DNA of 5,678 nucleotides, taken from contig CAZUAH010000774.1 in NCBI GenBank assembly GCA_964617665.1, positions 1 through 5,678 of the forward strand, in the 5' to 3' direction. This DNA comes from JADHUC01 sp964617665. Its GTDB lineage: Bacteria > Planctomycetota > Planctomycetia > Pirellulales > Pirellulaceae. Shown piece by piece: positions 1 through 5,383 of the stretch; position 1 is the stretch's first letter; each line of letters opens with the position of its first letter. The notes beneath the pieces are model-generated. The model ran no database searches, was not told the origin of the DNA, and saw only the letters and a program-made list of their open reading frames with translations. Both the position numbers and the translations under genes were made by a program.

Positions 1-378
1 ATGGAAGCGCCACCAGCAGAGCAGTGGGCGCCGCCGAAGGAGATCGGTTCGCTCAGGGAGCTGCTGGAGATTCATGGTGCCGACCTGGAGAGTTTGGGCT
101 GGCACATTCGGTGCGATGAAGGGGGGCTTCGCCTGTGCAGATTCTTCAAGAATGGCAAGCCCAGGAAAACCTTCGACGTAGCGGTTCTCTTTGAGGCGGC
201 CCGGCTGGCAGAGATCATCGAAGATGGCGAGGTAGTAGGGACGGAAATGGTTTCACGAAAGCGGCCGTGGATTGTCCGGGCCAAGGGGGAAACTCCGAGA
301 ACGTATGGGTCATTGAACAAGGCATACGGTGTGTTTCTCCAGTGGGCCCGGGAGATGGCTCCCAGCGCATCCGGTTGA
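1..378 (+). CDS. Hypothetical 125-aa protein, unrecognised family
   Basis: The frame is open from the first base of the window (ATG) to a TGA at 376-378. I recognise no family. The protein has a Pro/Ala/Glu-rich start (residues 1-13) and a predicted helix around 16-32. A likely beta segment with two cysteines (C38, C46) follows, with a basic turn (FKNGKPRK, 49-56). A helical stretch runs from about 60 to 75, a basic segment (SRKRPW) from 85 to 90, and the C-terminus has aromatic residues (Y102, Y109, F112, W115). No signal peptide or membrane segment is seen. Because the window begins at the ATG, the true start cannot be checked. If the molecule is circular, the last bases give a GGGGTG-like SD 4 nt before this ATG, but the frame also stays open upstream with in-frame ATGs at 5610, 5616 and 5649. 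It is a separate plus-strand unit, divergent from the replication operon if circular. Confidence 0.6.
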   Translation: MEAPPAEQWAPPKEIGSLRELLEIHGADLESLGWHIRCDEGGLRLCRFFKNGKPRKTFDVAVLFEAARLAEIIEDGEVVGTEMVSRKRPWIVRAKGETPRTYGSLNKAYGVFLQWAREMAPSASG

Positions 379-383
379 AAGCC

Positions 384-406
384 CGGGCCCCCCTTGGGGT
401 AGCCCG
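384..406 (+). terminator. GC-rich hairpin just after the first gene
   Basis: CGGGC (384-388) pairs with GCCCG (402-406), and an inner C-run (389-393) pairs with GGGG (396-399). A TA bulge lies on the 3' side and the loop is very short. It begins 5 nt after the stop codon. No T-tract follows, so it is not a canonical intrinsic terminator. It may still stop transcription or protect the 3' end. Confidence 0.4.
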
Positions 407-540
407 ACCTCGTTCACACCCTTCGCCCCCGCCGCGTCCAGGGTTGAAAACCCCGTATGACCAAGAAAAAAAAAGCCCGCGCCTTCAATGGGTTGCAGGA
501 AAATGAGTGCGAAACCCCAGGCACTATCCGCGTTGAAATT

Positions 541-573
541 GGCGTATCCCGTTGGAATGACACGGTATTTTAT
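541..573 (+). repeat. Copy A of an imperfect repeat shared with 1110-1140
   Basis: It starts GGCGTATCC-C-GTTG, continues through CAC and ends TTTTAT. The copy at 1110-1140 has GGCGTATCC-G-GTTG, CAC and TTTTAT in the same order, with a 2-nt length difference before the TTTTAT. Both copies lie in AT-richer patches within GC-rich surroundings and in the same orientation. Possible roles are promoter or operator elements, or a second origin-associated site. Confidence 0.45.
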
Positions 574-640
574 AGAAATAGACTTCATGCGGGGGCTATG
601 GAGCATCCACGAAGAACGTCCGCGGTTCTCCCCGGGGGCG

Positions 641-672
641 GGGGGCCAAATAGATAGAGCCCCCGAAGGAGG
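641..672 (+). promoter_or_regulatory. Leader hairpin followed by a strong Shine-Dalgarno
   Basis: GGGGGC (641-646) can pair with GCCCCC (659-664) around a 12-nt AT-rich loop. AAGGAGG (666-672) follows at once and ends 8 nt before the ATG at 681, which fixes the start of that gene. The upstream CCCCGGGGGCGG stretch could pair with the same bases, so alternative folds are possible. The hairpin is close enough to the ribosome site to influence initiation, but no regulatory effect is shown. Confidence 0.45.
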
Positions 673-680
673 AAACAGCA

Positions 681-1022
681 ATGGACTGCACATGGCTCGG
701 GATCGGAATGCTGGTCTGTGGCTTCCTCGGAGCAGCCGTCGCCAGTTCGAAGAACCGCGCGGGTACAGGGCTGATCCTTGGGATGCTCCTGGGCCCTATC
801 GGCGTGGTAGTGGCGGCTCTGCTCGGGGATGCCAGCAGAAAACCCAAGGCGCGACCCACCTGCGCTACGTGCGGCGCCAAGACGATCGTCGGGGCCACCC
901 GCTGTCCTGCATGCGGAAACGACCCGCAGAGGCCAGCACTCCCGGTCACCTGCCCCGCCTGTAAAGGCGTCATCCAGCCGGGTGATCCTGCCTGCCCCCA
1001 TTGCGGAGCTGCGCGACCTTGA
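681..1022 (+). CDS. Small membrane protein with two C-terminal zinc ribbons
   Basis: 113 aa, with a near-consensus SD 8 nt upstream, so the start is secure. The N-terminal half has two hydrophobic segments (about 5-21 and 28-48) joined by a short basic turn (SSKNRAG). The second segment has a Gly-rich GMLLGPIGVVV pattern that is common in small bacterial inner-membrane proteins. After a basic linker (53-58) come two CxxC...CxxC knuckles: C61/C64/C75/C78 and C91/C94/C105/C108, each shaped like a zinc ribbon. It is therefore probably a membrane-anchored protein with a soluble double zinc-ribbon domain. Which side of the membrane the ribbons face is not certain; the basic linker favours the cytoplasm. 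Its function is unknown. It is monocistronic on the plus strand and converges on the replication operon. Similar small proteins are often host genes of unknown role, so it may be cargo. Confidence 0.78.
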   Translation: MDCTWLGIGMLVCGFLGAAVASSKNRAGTGLILGMLLGPIGVVVAALLGDASRKPKARPTCATCGAKTIVGATRCPACGNDPQRPALPVTCPACKGVIQPGDPACPHCGAARP

Positions 1023-1033
1023 CGCCCACCGCA

Positions 1034-1068
1034 GCCCCGGGCCCGGAGCCCCAGCGCAGGGCCGGGGC
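1034..1068 (+). terminator. Strong hairpin between converging transcripts
   Basis: GCCCCGG (1034-1040) pairs perfectly with CCGGGGC (1062-1068). It is extended inward by CCC (1042-1044) with GGG (1059-1061) across one bulged G, leaving a 14-nt loop. It lies 11 nt past the stop of the zinc-ribbon gene and beyond the end of the minus-strand operon, so it could act on both transcripts. There is no T-run on either side. Confidence 0.42.
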
Positions 1069-1080
1069 GTATAGCTACAC

Positions 1081-1100
1081 TACCGTTCCGTACCGTTCGC
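1081..1100 (+). repeat. 10-bp tandem repeat TACCGTTCSS
   Basis: Two adjacent copies, TACCGTTCCG and TACCGTTCGC, match at the first 8 of 10 positions. They lie between the hairpin at 1034-1068 and the iteron-like array. One helical turn of spacing would put bound proteins on the same DNA face. Confidence 0.5.
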
Positions 1101-1109
1101 GGGACAGGT

Positions 1110-1140
1110 GGCGTATCCGGTTGTATTTCCACAGTTTTAT
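1110..1140 (+). repeat. Copy B of an imperfect repeat shared with 541-573
   Basis: It begins GGCGTATCC-G-GTTG, contains CCACAG and ends TTTTAT. It forms the AT-richer part of the candidate origin, next to the iteron-like array. The related copy at 541-573 lies about 570 bp away in the same orientation, upstream of the zinc-ribbon gene. Confidence 0.45.
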
Positions 1141-1148
1141 GAGTGCCA

Positions 1149-1217
1149 ACGGGGGGAGTGTTCTGGCTCCTACGGGGGGAGCATTCCTGGCGCAACGGGG
1201 GTAGCACTCTCACCGTT
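1149..1217 (+). repeat. Three 23-bp iteron-like direct repeats
   Basis: Units start at 1149, 1172 and 1195, an exact 23-bp period. The conserved core is ACGGGGGKAGYRYTC (first 15 nt): ACGGGGGGAG is identical in units 1 and 2, and unit 3 has ACGGGGGTAG. The last 8 nt of each unit vary. Equal spacing with a conserved core and a diverged spacer is typical of plasmid iterons bound by a Rep protein. Unit 3 overlaps the last codon and stop of the minus-strand initiator gene. The minus-strand core reads as a CCCCCCGT block. Confidence 0.72.
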
Positions 1218-2607
1218 GCTTCCACCGTCGGCGTGTCGGCCCTCGGTTGCCTCGCTTGCGCGCGCTCGCCAAGCCAGCCCGGCTGCCCTCGGCCTCTTTC
1301 CAGCCGTAGTGCAGCAGCACGCGACGGGCGTGTTCATGGGCTGATCCCAAAGTGAAGCGATCTCCGTCCACACGGGAAAGGAAGGCAGGCCCGTCGCGCC
1401 CATCGCGGGTCCAACGCTCGAGGACTGCGCCCAGAGTGCGCGAGGGCACGCGCGCGAGATCGCCCAACGCGTCCCATTTCGCGGGAGGCAGAGGCAAGCC
1501 CAGGTCCTCACCCTCCACCTCGCCCACCATCTCCCGGCAGCGACAGCGCATCTCCACCAGGACGCGCCAGTGCAGCTCTGCTACGGACCCGTGGTCGCGC
1601 TCCCTTCCAACCATGGGTGGCAGCTCAGACAGGACGGGGACGATCTTCCGTGCGGGTCGGCGCAGATCGAACAGGTAGCCAGGCCGCAGCGGGGCCCCAG
1701 GTAGCAGGCTGATCCGTGACTGGCGGCCCGGGCCTCGGGATGGCCGGTAGCGGTCCACCATCAGTAGTCGCCCCAGGCTCCCATCGGGGAAGGTGAAGTG
1801 GTGCGCGTCAAGGCACCACACGATGTCTCGCAGCTTGTCCGCCGCTTTGTTCGAACGCGCCCCCACGGCGGTGGCGAGTGCGTCCCAGCCTCCAACCACC
1901 TCAATGATCGGGGCTTGCCCGAAGTGGGGCCGTGTGTGGGCCTCCCAGGCCAGCCAGCGAATCAGCCGGTGGGCATGGAGCGAGCCCAGCAGCCTCGCAC
2001 CGTTGCGCTCCCATGCCTCGAGATTCGGCAGCAGCTCGGGAGACACCGCAGGAATGCGGTCCAGCTTCAGGGTCGCCAAAGTGGTCCCGGCGCCGTCCAC
2101 CAGCACACGACCATGCTCGGGGGCGTCAACAGCTCGAGGGCGGCCCCAGATCCCTACCCGGGCGCTGCCAACCAGCGGAAGCGGAATACCTGGGTGTCGT
2201 CGTATCGCCTCTTTCTCCAGACGGGGCCCCACCCGGTCGAGCCAGAGCACCGCAGCCAGCCGACGCAGGACGCGCTCAACAGTCAGCGCCTGCATGTCCT
2301 GGCGAGTGTTGCCAGCTACCCTGATGCCGATGGGCCCCAGTGTCTCCAGAAAGCCAGCCACACCCTCTGCGCCGTGCTCGGCCACCGCGTCGGACAGGCG
2401 GGGTAACTCCCGGGACACCTCGCGCCCCAGAGCCTCCGCAGAGCCCATCGACGGCAGTTGCAGTGGGGTGCGGCTCCCATTCTCCCGCAGGGCTACCAGG
2501 GCGCCCTCCGCGGCCTTCTGGACGGCACCAGGCGCCTCGCCCGCGTGCCCCTTGAGCCAGGTCGGCAGCTCGTCCAGGCGCAGAGCCTCGAGGTCCAGGG
2601 CTGCCAT
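1210..2607 (-). CDS. Putative plasmid-type replication initiator (Rep), two winged-helix-like regions
   Basis: 465 aa from ATG 2607. A TTG at 2613, overlapping the preceding stop as TTGA, would add two residues. The SD is weak, so translation is probably coupled to the upstream gene, whose stop is 2 nt before this ATG. The N-terminal ~200 residues are helical, rich in Leu, Ala and Glu, and unrecognised. Residues 210-290 (LGSLHAHRLIRWLAWEAH, then GGWDALATAVGARSNKAADKLRD and a strand pair ending LLMVDRYR) look like a first winged helix. Residues 345-420 (LHWRVLVEMR..., AKWDALGDLARVPSRTLGAVLERW, then DGDRFTLG) look like a second. The tail 449-465 is very basic (KRGNRGPTRRRWKQR). Two tandem winged helices are the fold of Rep_3-type initiators, but I see no family signature and the N-terminal extension is unlike them. 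The strongest support is context: it lies downstream of a primase-helicase and its gene ends inside an iteron-like array. It could instead be a helicase loader or another DNA-binding replication protein. Confidence 0.72.
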   Translation of the reverse strand: MAALDLEALRLDELPTWLKGHAGEAPGAVQKAAEGALVALRENGSRTPLQLPSMGSAEALGREVSRELPRLSDAVAEHGAEGVAGFLETLGPIGIRVAGNTRQDMQALTVERVLRRLAAVLWLDRVGPRLEKEAIRRHPGIPLPLVGSARVGIWGRPRAVDAPEHGRVLVDGAGTTLATLKLDRIPAVSPELLPNLEAWERNGARLLGSLHAHRLIRWLAWEAHTRPHFGQAPIIEVVGGWDALATAVGARSNKAADKLRDIVWCLDAHHFTFPDGSLGRLLMVDRYRPSRGPGRQSRISLLPGAPLRPGYLFDLRRPARKIVPVLSELPPMVGRERDHGSVAELHWRVLVEMRCRCREMVGEVEGEDLGLPLPPAKWDALGDLARVPSRTLGAVLERWTRDGRDGPAFLSRVDGDRFTLGSAHEHARRVLLHYGWKEAEGSRAGLASARKRGNRGPTRRRWKQR

Positions 2608-2609
2608 CG

Positions 2610-4730
2610 TCAACAGGTCTCGGGCCAGGCGCCGGAGTAGTCGTGTGCGGCCCGATCCGCTGCGGAGTTACCCCGGGCGGCCTTTCTCGAGCCCGTCGAG
2701 TGCTGAGCCCTTCGATCCGCGGCTACCTCGGTCGCCGTGGGCTCACGGAACCGGCCACCATCGAATCGAAGCGGTGCCCAGCCGGTCGAGCCCTCGGGCT
2801 TTGCCCGCATCTTCGCCAGGGCGAGCCATACCCGCGTCCCATCCATCGGCGGGGTCTTATCGGGCCATGGCTCCGCAGCCAGCACCAGGGCGCCGTCGCA
2901 GGCATACTCGAGTTCCCCTGATTCCTTCCCCAGTCCCACCAGCCGGGCAGGATTGCCAGCGCCCAATGCGGGCCCCTTCGCGCGGGTGTTCGTTCTGGAT
3001 GGCTCACCCGAAAGGGCCCCGTAGTGCTCCCGCGCCGTGCTGGAAACCAGCAGAACAGAGGCGCCGAAATCTCGGGCCACAGCTCGACCCGCATAGGCGG
3101 CACGACCGATCCGTTCCCGTAGGTCCTCCCGCGCGCCCTCGGGGCTTGTCACGAGCTGCAGGAAGTCCAACACCACCAGGAAGGGGCGGCTACCGGGCTC
3201 GCCTTCGGGGTACAGCTCGCGCATCGCGCGGGCTTCACGCGCCAGCTCCCGGTAGTCCCACCCGTGAGGCGGGGCCGTCTCGAGGTGGAACGGAACACGC
3301 TCCAAGGCGGCCAGTTCGCGCGCGCAGCTCGCTTCTACGTCTGCCAATTCCGAAGGGTCCGCGCCCAGGTACAGGCGGCTCCACTTGCGGCCGGAGATCA
3401 GGCCCACAAGGCGCGCCACCAGATCGGTACGACCCAGCTCGAGGCCCACGTACAGAACCGGAATGCCTGCATGGGCAGCATGCAAACCCGCCTGTAAAGC
3501 CCACTGGCTCTTTCCGCTGCCTGTGTTTCCCACCAGCACATACATGCCAGGCCAGAGTCCCCCGCCCAGCTCCCGGGACACGTTGGGCCATGGCAGAGGG
3601 ATCGGCACCTCGCGCCGGTCGGCGCGGGCCCGCAGGCGGTCCAGTTCATCCTCGAGGAACGCGCCCAAGCGGCAGGCGTCCAAACGACCCACCCGCTCCA
3701 CCAGAGGATCGGCTTCGGGTGCCTCGTCGGGGGATGTTTCCTCGGCTTCCCATCGCGCCAGCTCTGCCAGGACAAATTCCGGATCGAGGTCCGGCCCTTC
3801 GTTGGAGTGCCACTCGTACCCGCCAGGACCACGGGCAGGACGGAAGTACCAGCGCGCCGGGTGCTCGGCTTCGGCCCCTACGATGCCAGCGTTTTTCCGC
3901 GGGTGGCGTGCCCAGGCACCGATTCGTCTATGCTCTGCAGGGCTCACGGGACGTGTGTATGCCAGCAAGACGCGCCAGCGGGGGCCCGCAGGCTTGTCCC
4001 CCTTCGGGATTCCGTGACTACCCGACGTGTGCGCCAGATAGCGCCAGCGGCCCCAGGCGCTCCTGAACAGGCGCTCTCCTGCCTCGTTCTCGTCGTCATA
4101 GTCGAGCGCGAGCCCATGCACGGCTTCCACGGGGTAGTCATCGGGGGGCGAGTCTGGAGGTGGATCGCCATGAGCCCGGGTGCGTGCGCTCGTACCCCTG
4201 TTGTCTCCCTGGTAGGTCGCGAAGGTCCAAGCCGGTACGCGGTCCTTTCCGCCACTGGGCCAGGGAAGAGGCCCACGGCAGTAGCTCACCAGGTCGTCCC
4301 ATTGAATCGACCTTCGCTCACCCTGGCAATGAGCCGTCATCCGTTCGCCATTGGGCGGATCGAACCACGTCATGGTCACCTTGCGAACAGCCGACTTGCT
4401 CCTTCTCTCGGAGCGCCCCTGTAGGTATCCGTCCTCGCGCAGCACCCGAAGCCTGCCCTCCTTCCCTTCGTATCCGCGCCTGTGTGTCTCGAGGTCCAGG
4501 GAGTCGCCCGCCCACCCCGCGTGTTGCTGGTTCGTTTTGTCCACCCCGACAGGGTGGTCCTCCCAGTTGAAACAGAACCACCAACCATCGGAGCCAGGTA
4601 GGCGACCGAAGCACTTTTCGCAGAGACAGATCGGGCATGTCCCGTGCGAGGCGGGCGTGTCCGCTGGCAGCGGATGAGCAGCGGTCCAGGCGTCCACCGC
4701 AACGTCAATCGACGGATAGGGCGCGCTCAT
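2610..4730 (-). CDS. Primase-helicase: Cys cluster, AEP-like region and DnaB-type helicase
   Basis: 706 aa from ATG 4730, which overlaps the stop of the upstream gene as ATGA, with GGAG upstream inside that gene. A longer in-frame start at 4808 lies inside the upstream gene and is unlikely. Residues 32-53 hold a Cys cluster (CPICLCEKC, then WWFCFN), resembling primase zinc fingers. Residues ~205-310 resemble an AEP primase: LALDYDDE (D210, D212), SGSH (236-239), RWRVLLAYTRPVS and ARWYFRP. Residues ~380-665 are a DnaB/RepA-like RecA helicase: Walker A GNTGSGKS (401-408), GLELGR with E431 as probable catalytic glutamate, Walker B VVLDFLQL (D522, Q525), CDGALVL (~611-617), and AKMR...STG (K640, R642), like the KxRxGxxG end motif of DnaB. 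It should unwind DNA 5' to 3' on one strand and make primers at the replicon's fork. The helicase call is firm. The primase call rests on weak motifs. The C-terminal 40 residues look disordered. Confidence 0.9.
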   Translation of the reverse strand: MSAPYPSIDVAVDAWTAAHPLPADTPASHGTCPICLCEKCFGRLPGSDGWWFCFNWEDHPVGVDKTNQQHAGWAGDSLDLETHRRGYEGKEGRLRVLREDGYLQGRSERRSKSAVRKVTMTWFDPPNGERMTAHCQGERRSIQWDDLVSYCRGPLPWPSGGKDRVPAWTFATYQGDNRGTSARTRAHGDPPPDSPPDDYPVEAVHGLALDYDDENEAGERLFRSAWGRWRYLAHTSGSHGIPKGDKPAGPRWRVLLAYTRPVSPAEHRRIGAWARHPRKNAGIVGAEAEHPARWYFRPARGPGGYEWHSNEGPDLDPEFVLAELARWEAEETSPDEAPEADPLVERVGRLDACRLGAFLEDELDRLRARADRREVPIPLPWPNVSRELGGGLWPGMYVLVGNTGSGKSQWALQAGLHAAHAGIPVLYVGLELGRTDLVARLVGLISGRKWSRLYLGADPSELADVEASCARELAALERVPFHLETAPPHGWDYRELAREARAMRELYPEGEPGSRPFLVVLDFLQLVTSPEGAREDLRERIGRAAYAGRAVARDFGASVLLVSSTAREHYGALSGEPSRTNTRAKGPALGAGNPARLVGLGKESGELEYACDGALVLAAEPWPDKTPPMDGTRVWLALAKMRAKPEGSTGWAPLRFDGGRFREPTATEVAADRRAQHSTGSRKAARGNSAADRAAHDYSGAWPETC

Positions 4731-4972
4731 TGATCCAGCTCCGCATCGCAGTTCCAGCACCGACCATCCTCGGGACTGGTGTACCCATCGGGATCGTCCT
4801 CGGGACACTCACCGCAATCGGGGCACGGTTCCGAAGCGGGGGCCAGGCAGAAACGCTGTTGCGGCGCGTTCTCACCCGCGTCCTCTGCTATGTCGTCCGC
4901 CCATTCGCCTCCCTGTCTCGCGTGGCGAGCGCGCTGCTCATCGGACCACCAGTATGGGGAGAGTCCCTTCAT
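4727..4972 (-). CDS. Small acidic Cys-rich protein, probable zinc ribbon
   Basis: 81 aa from ATG 4972, 11 nt after the stop of the HTH gene, with a G-rich stretch upstream (GGGGGGTGGAGC). Its stop overlaps the start of the primase-helicase gene as ATGA, so the pair is probably translationally coupled. The N-terminus has aromatics (PYWWS, 6-10) and an Arg/His patch (13-19). The rest is very acidic. The C-terminal half has C50-x2-C53-x2-C56 and C72-x2-C75, a CxxC...CxxC pattern of a zinc ribbon. I recognise no family. Its place between a regulator and a primase-helicase suggests a small accessory factor, for example one that binds the helicase or mimics DNA through its acidity. That role is inference. 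Confidence 0.72.
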   Translation of the reverse strand: MKGLSPYWWSDEQRARHARQGGEWADDIAEDAGENAPQQRFCLAPASEPCPDCGECPEDDPDGYTSPEDGRCWNCDAELDQ

Positions 4973-4983
4973 GCTCCACCCCC

Positions 4984-5238
4984 CTACAGCTTCACGCGCG
5001 GCAACGGAGCACGCTTCGGGGCTGGGGTCGCGACCAGGCGGGTCCCATCGGCCAGGGCCTCGAGCACGTCACGCCAGCGCACGACAGGGCGCCCGTTGAC
5101 GTGGCGTACCAGACCACGGTCCTCCAGCCACTTGCGGGCTTCGCCGTCGCTGCATGGCAGCAGCTCCGCGGCCCTGTTGAGGGAGAACAGGGCAGCTGCG
5201 CCCTGAATCAAGCGGGCTTCATCCCGTTCTTTCTTCAT
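4984..5238 (-). CDS. MerR/excisionase-type HTH protein (HTH_17-like), probable operon regulator
   Basis: 84 aa from ATG 5238, chosen because CCTGGAG lies 5 nt upstream. An upstream GTG at 5286 would add 16 residues but has no clear SD and would place the operator palindrome inside the gene. Residues 18-62 fit the excisionase/MerR-like winged helix: LNRAAELLP (helix 1), SDGEARKWLEDRGL (recognition helix), then the wing VNGRPVVRW and RDVLEAL. A basic Pro-rich tail (72-84) follows. It is the first gene of the operon. A perfect 14-bp palindrome sits just upstream of its RBS, so autoregulation is likely. No integrase is present here, so a transcription or replication-control role fits better than Xis, although Xis-like proteins share this fold. 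Confidence 0.78.
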   Translation of the reverse strand: MKKERDEARLIQGAAALFSLNRAAELLPCSDGEARKWLEDRGLVRHVNGRPVVRWRDVLEALADGTRLVATPAPKRAPLPRVKL

Positions 5239-5250
5239 CGGTACTCCAGG

Positions 5251-5264
5251 CAGACGTACGTCTG
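5251..5264. promoter_or_regulatory. Perfect 14-bp palindrome, candidate operator
   Basis: CAGACGTACGTCTG is its own reverse complement with no spacer. On the minus strand it lies directly upstream of the CCTGGAG ribosome site and 12 nt from the ATG of the HTH gene. A dimeric regulator bound here would block transcription of the whole operon, and the HTH protein is the obvious candidate. In RNA it could also form a short hairpin near the RBS, although the loop would be tight. Confidence 0.55.
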
Positions 5265-5283
5265 ATCCTGGCGCCACTCCATC

Positions 5284-5294
5284 CACTGCCAGTG
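5284..5294. promoter_or_regulatory. Odd-length palindrome CACTGCCAGTG
   Basis: CACTG and CAGTG flank a single C. The same half-sites appear at 5384-5399, about 100 bp further upstream of the operon, suggesting two binding sites for one protein. No promoter elements could be fitted with confidence nearby. Confidence 0.3.
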
Positions 5295-5383
5295 CGCCTG
5301 AAACCCGGAACCGCTGGAGCGAGCTATCCGGGCCAGCAACCGATCACGCCTGCGCCGTGTATGGCGAGTCGATTCCGCCGCTG

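Larger units (their letters stand above)
379..680. other. Intergenic region with AT-rich patch, no convincing gene
   Basis: This 302-nt gap holds the hairpin after the first gene, a small stem GGGTT-GAA-AACCC near 441-453, and an A9 run at 466-474. An unusually AT-rich patch (566-580, TATTT/AAATA inverted repeat) and a leader hairpin before the next gene follow. Short frames start at 457 (66 aa, MTKKKKARAF..., no SD) and 503 (weak AGGA), but their translations look non-protein-like and the second runs into the next gene out of frame. The AT-rich patch is the best place for a promoter of the 681 gene. I could not fit a clear -35/-10 pair with normal spacing. Confidence 0.5.
1081..1217. other. 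Candidate iteron-type replication origin
   Basis: This non-coding stretch has, in order, a 10-bp tandem repeat (1081-1100), an AT-richer stretch (1121-1140) and three 23-bp iteron-like repeats (1149-1217). A degenerate DnaA-box-like site, ATTTCCACA at 1125-1133, matches 7 of 9 positions of TTATNCACA when N is read as C. It directly adjoins the 3' end of the putative initiator gene. Iterons, an AT-rich opening region and a DnaA box beside rep are the established parts of theta-type origins. Assignment here is by layout only. A GC-skew plot or replication assay would be decisive. Confidence 0.5.

Noticed and set aside
466..474. A9 run as a minus-strand intrinsic terminator (T9)
   Set aside because: No stable hairpin precedes the T-run on the minus strand, and no minus-strand gene ends nearby.
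457..657. Plus-strand frame of 66 codons starting MTKKKKARAF
   Set aside because: No SD before the ATG. The lysines come from an A9 run, the tail is low-complexity, and the frame crosses the AT-rich patch and leader hairpin.
503..964. Plus-strand frame from ATG 503 with a weak AGGA upstream
   Set aside because: It overlaps most of the zinc-ribbon gene out of frame, and its second half is plainly a shadow translation. The first 40 codons alone are not enough to support a gene.
1125..1133. ATTTCCACA as a true DnaA box
   Set aside because: Only 7 of 9 positions match and it is a single copy. It is kept as a weak element of the candidate origin, not as a separate feature.
596..1225. A 209-codon minus-strand frame across the zinc-ribbon gene and iteron array
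   Set aside because: It is antisense to a well-supported gene with a strong SD and translates the iteron-like repeats. No SD or domain is seen.
1793..4066. A 757-codon open frame on the plus strand, antisense to the primase-helicase and initiator genes
   Set aside because: The translation is a monotonous Arg/Pro/Ser/Ala mix without domains, as expected from the complementary frame of GC-rich genes. The minus-strand frames show clear motifs and coupled starts.
4731..4808. Upstream extension of the primase-helicase to an in-frame start at 4808
   Set aside because: It would overlap the upstream gene by 82 nt. The ATG at 4730 has GGAG upstream and an ATGA coupling site.
4984..5238. The HTH protein as an excisionase (Xis)
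   Set aside because: The fold is shared with Xis, but no integrase or attachment-site pair is visible. Its position at the head of a replication operon fits a regulator better.
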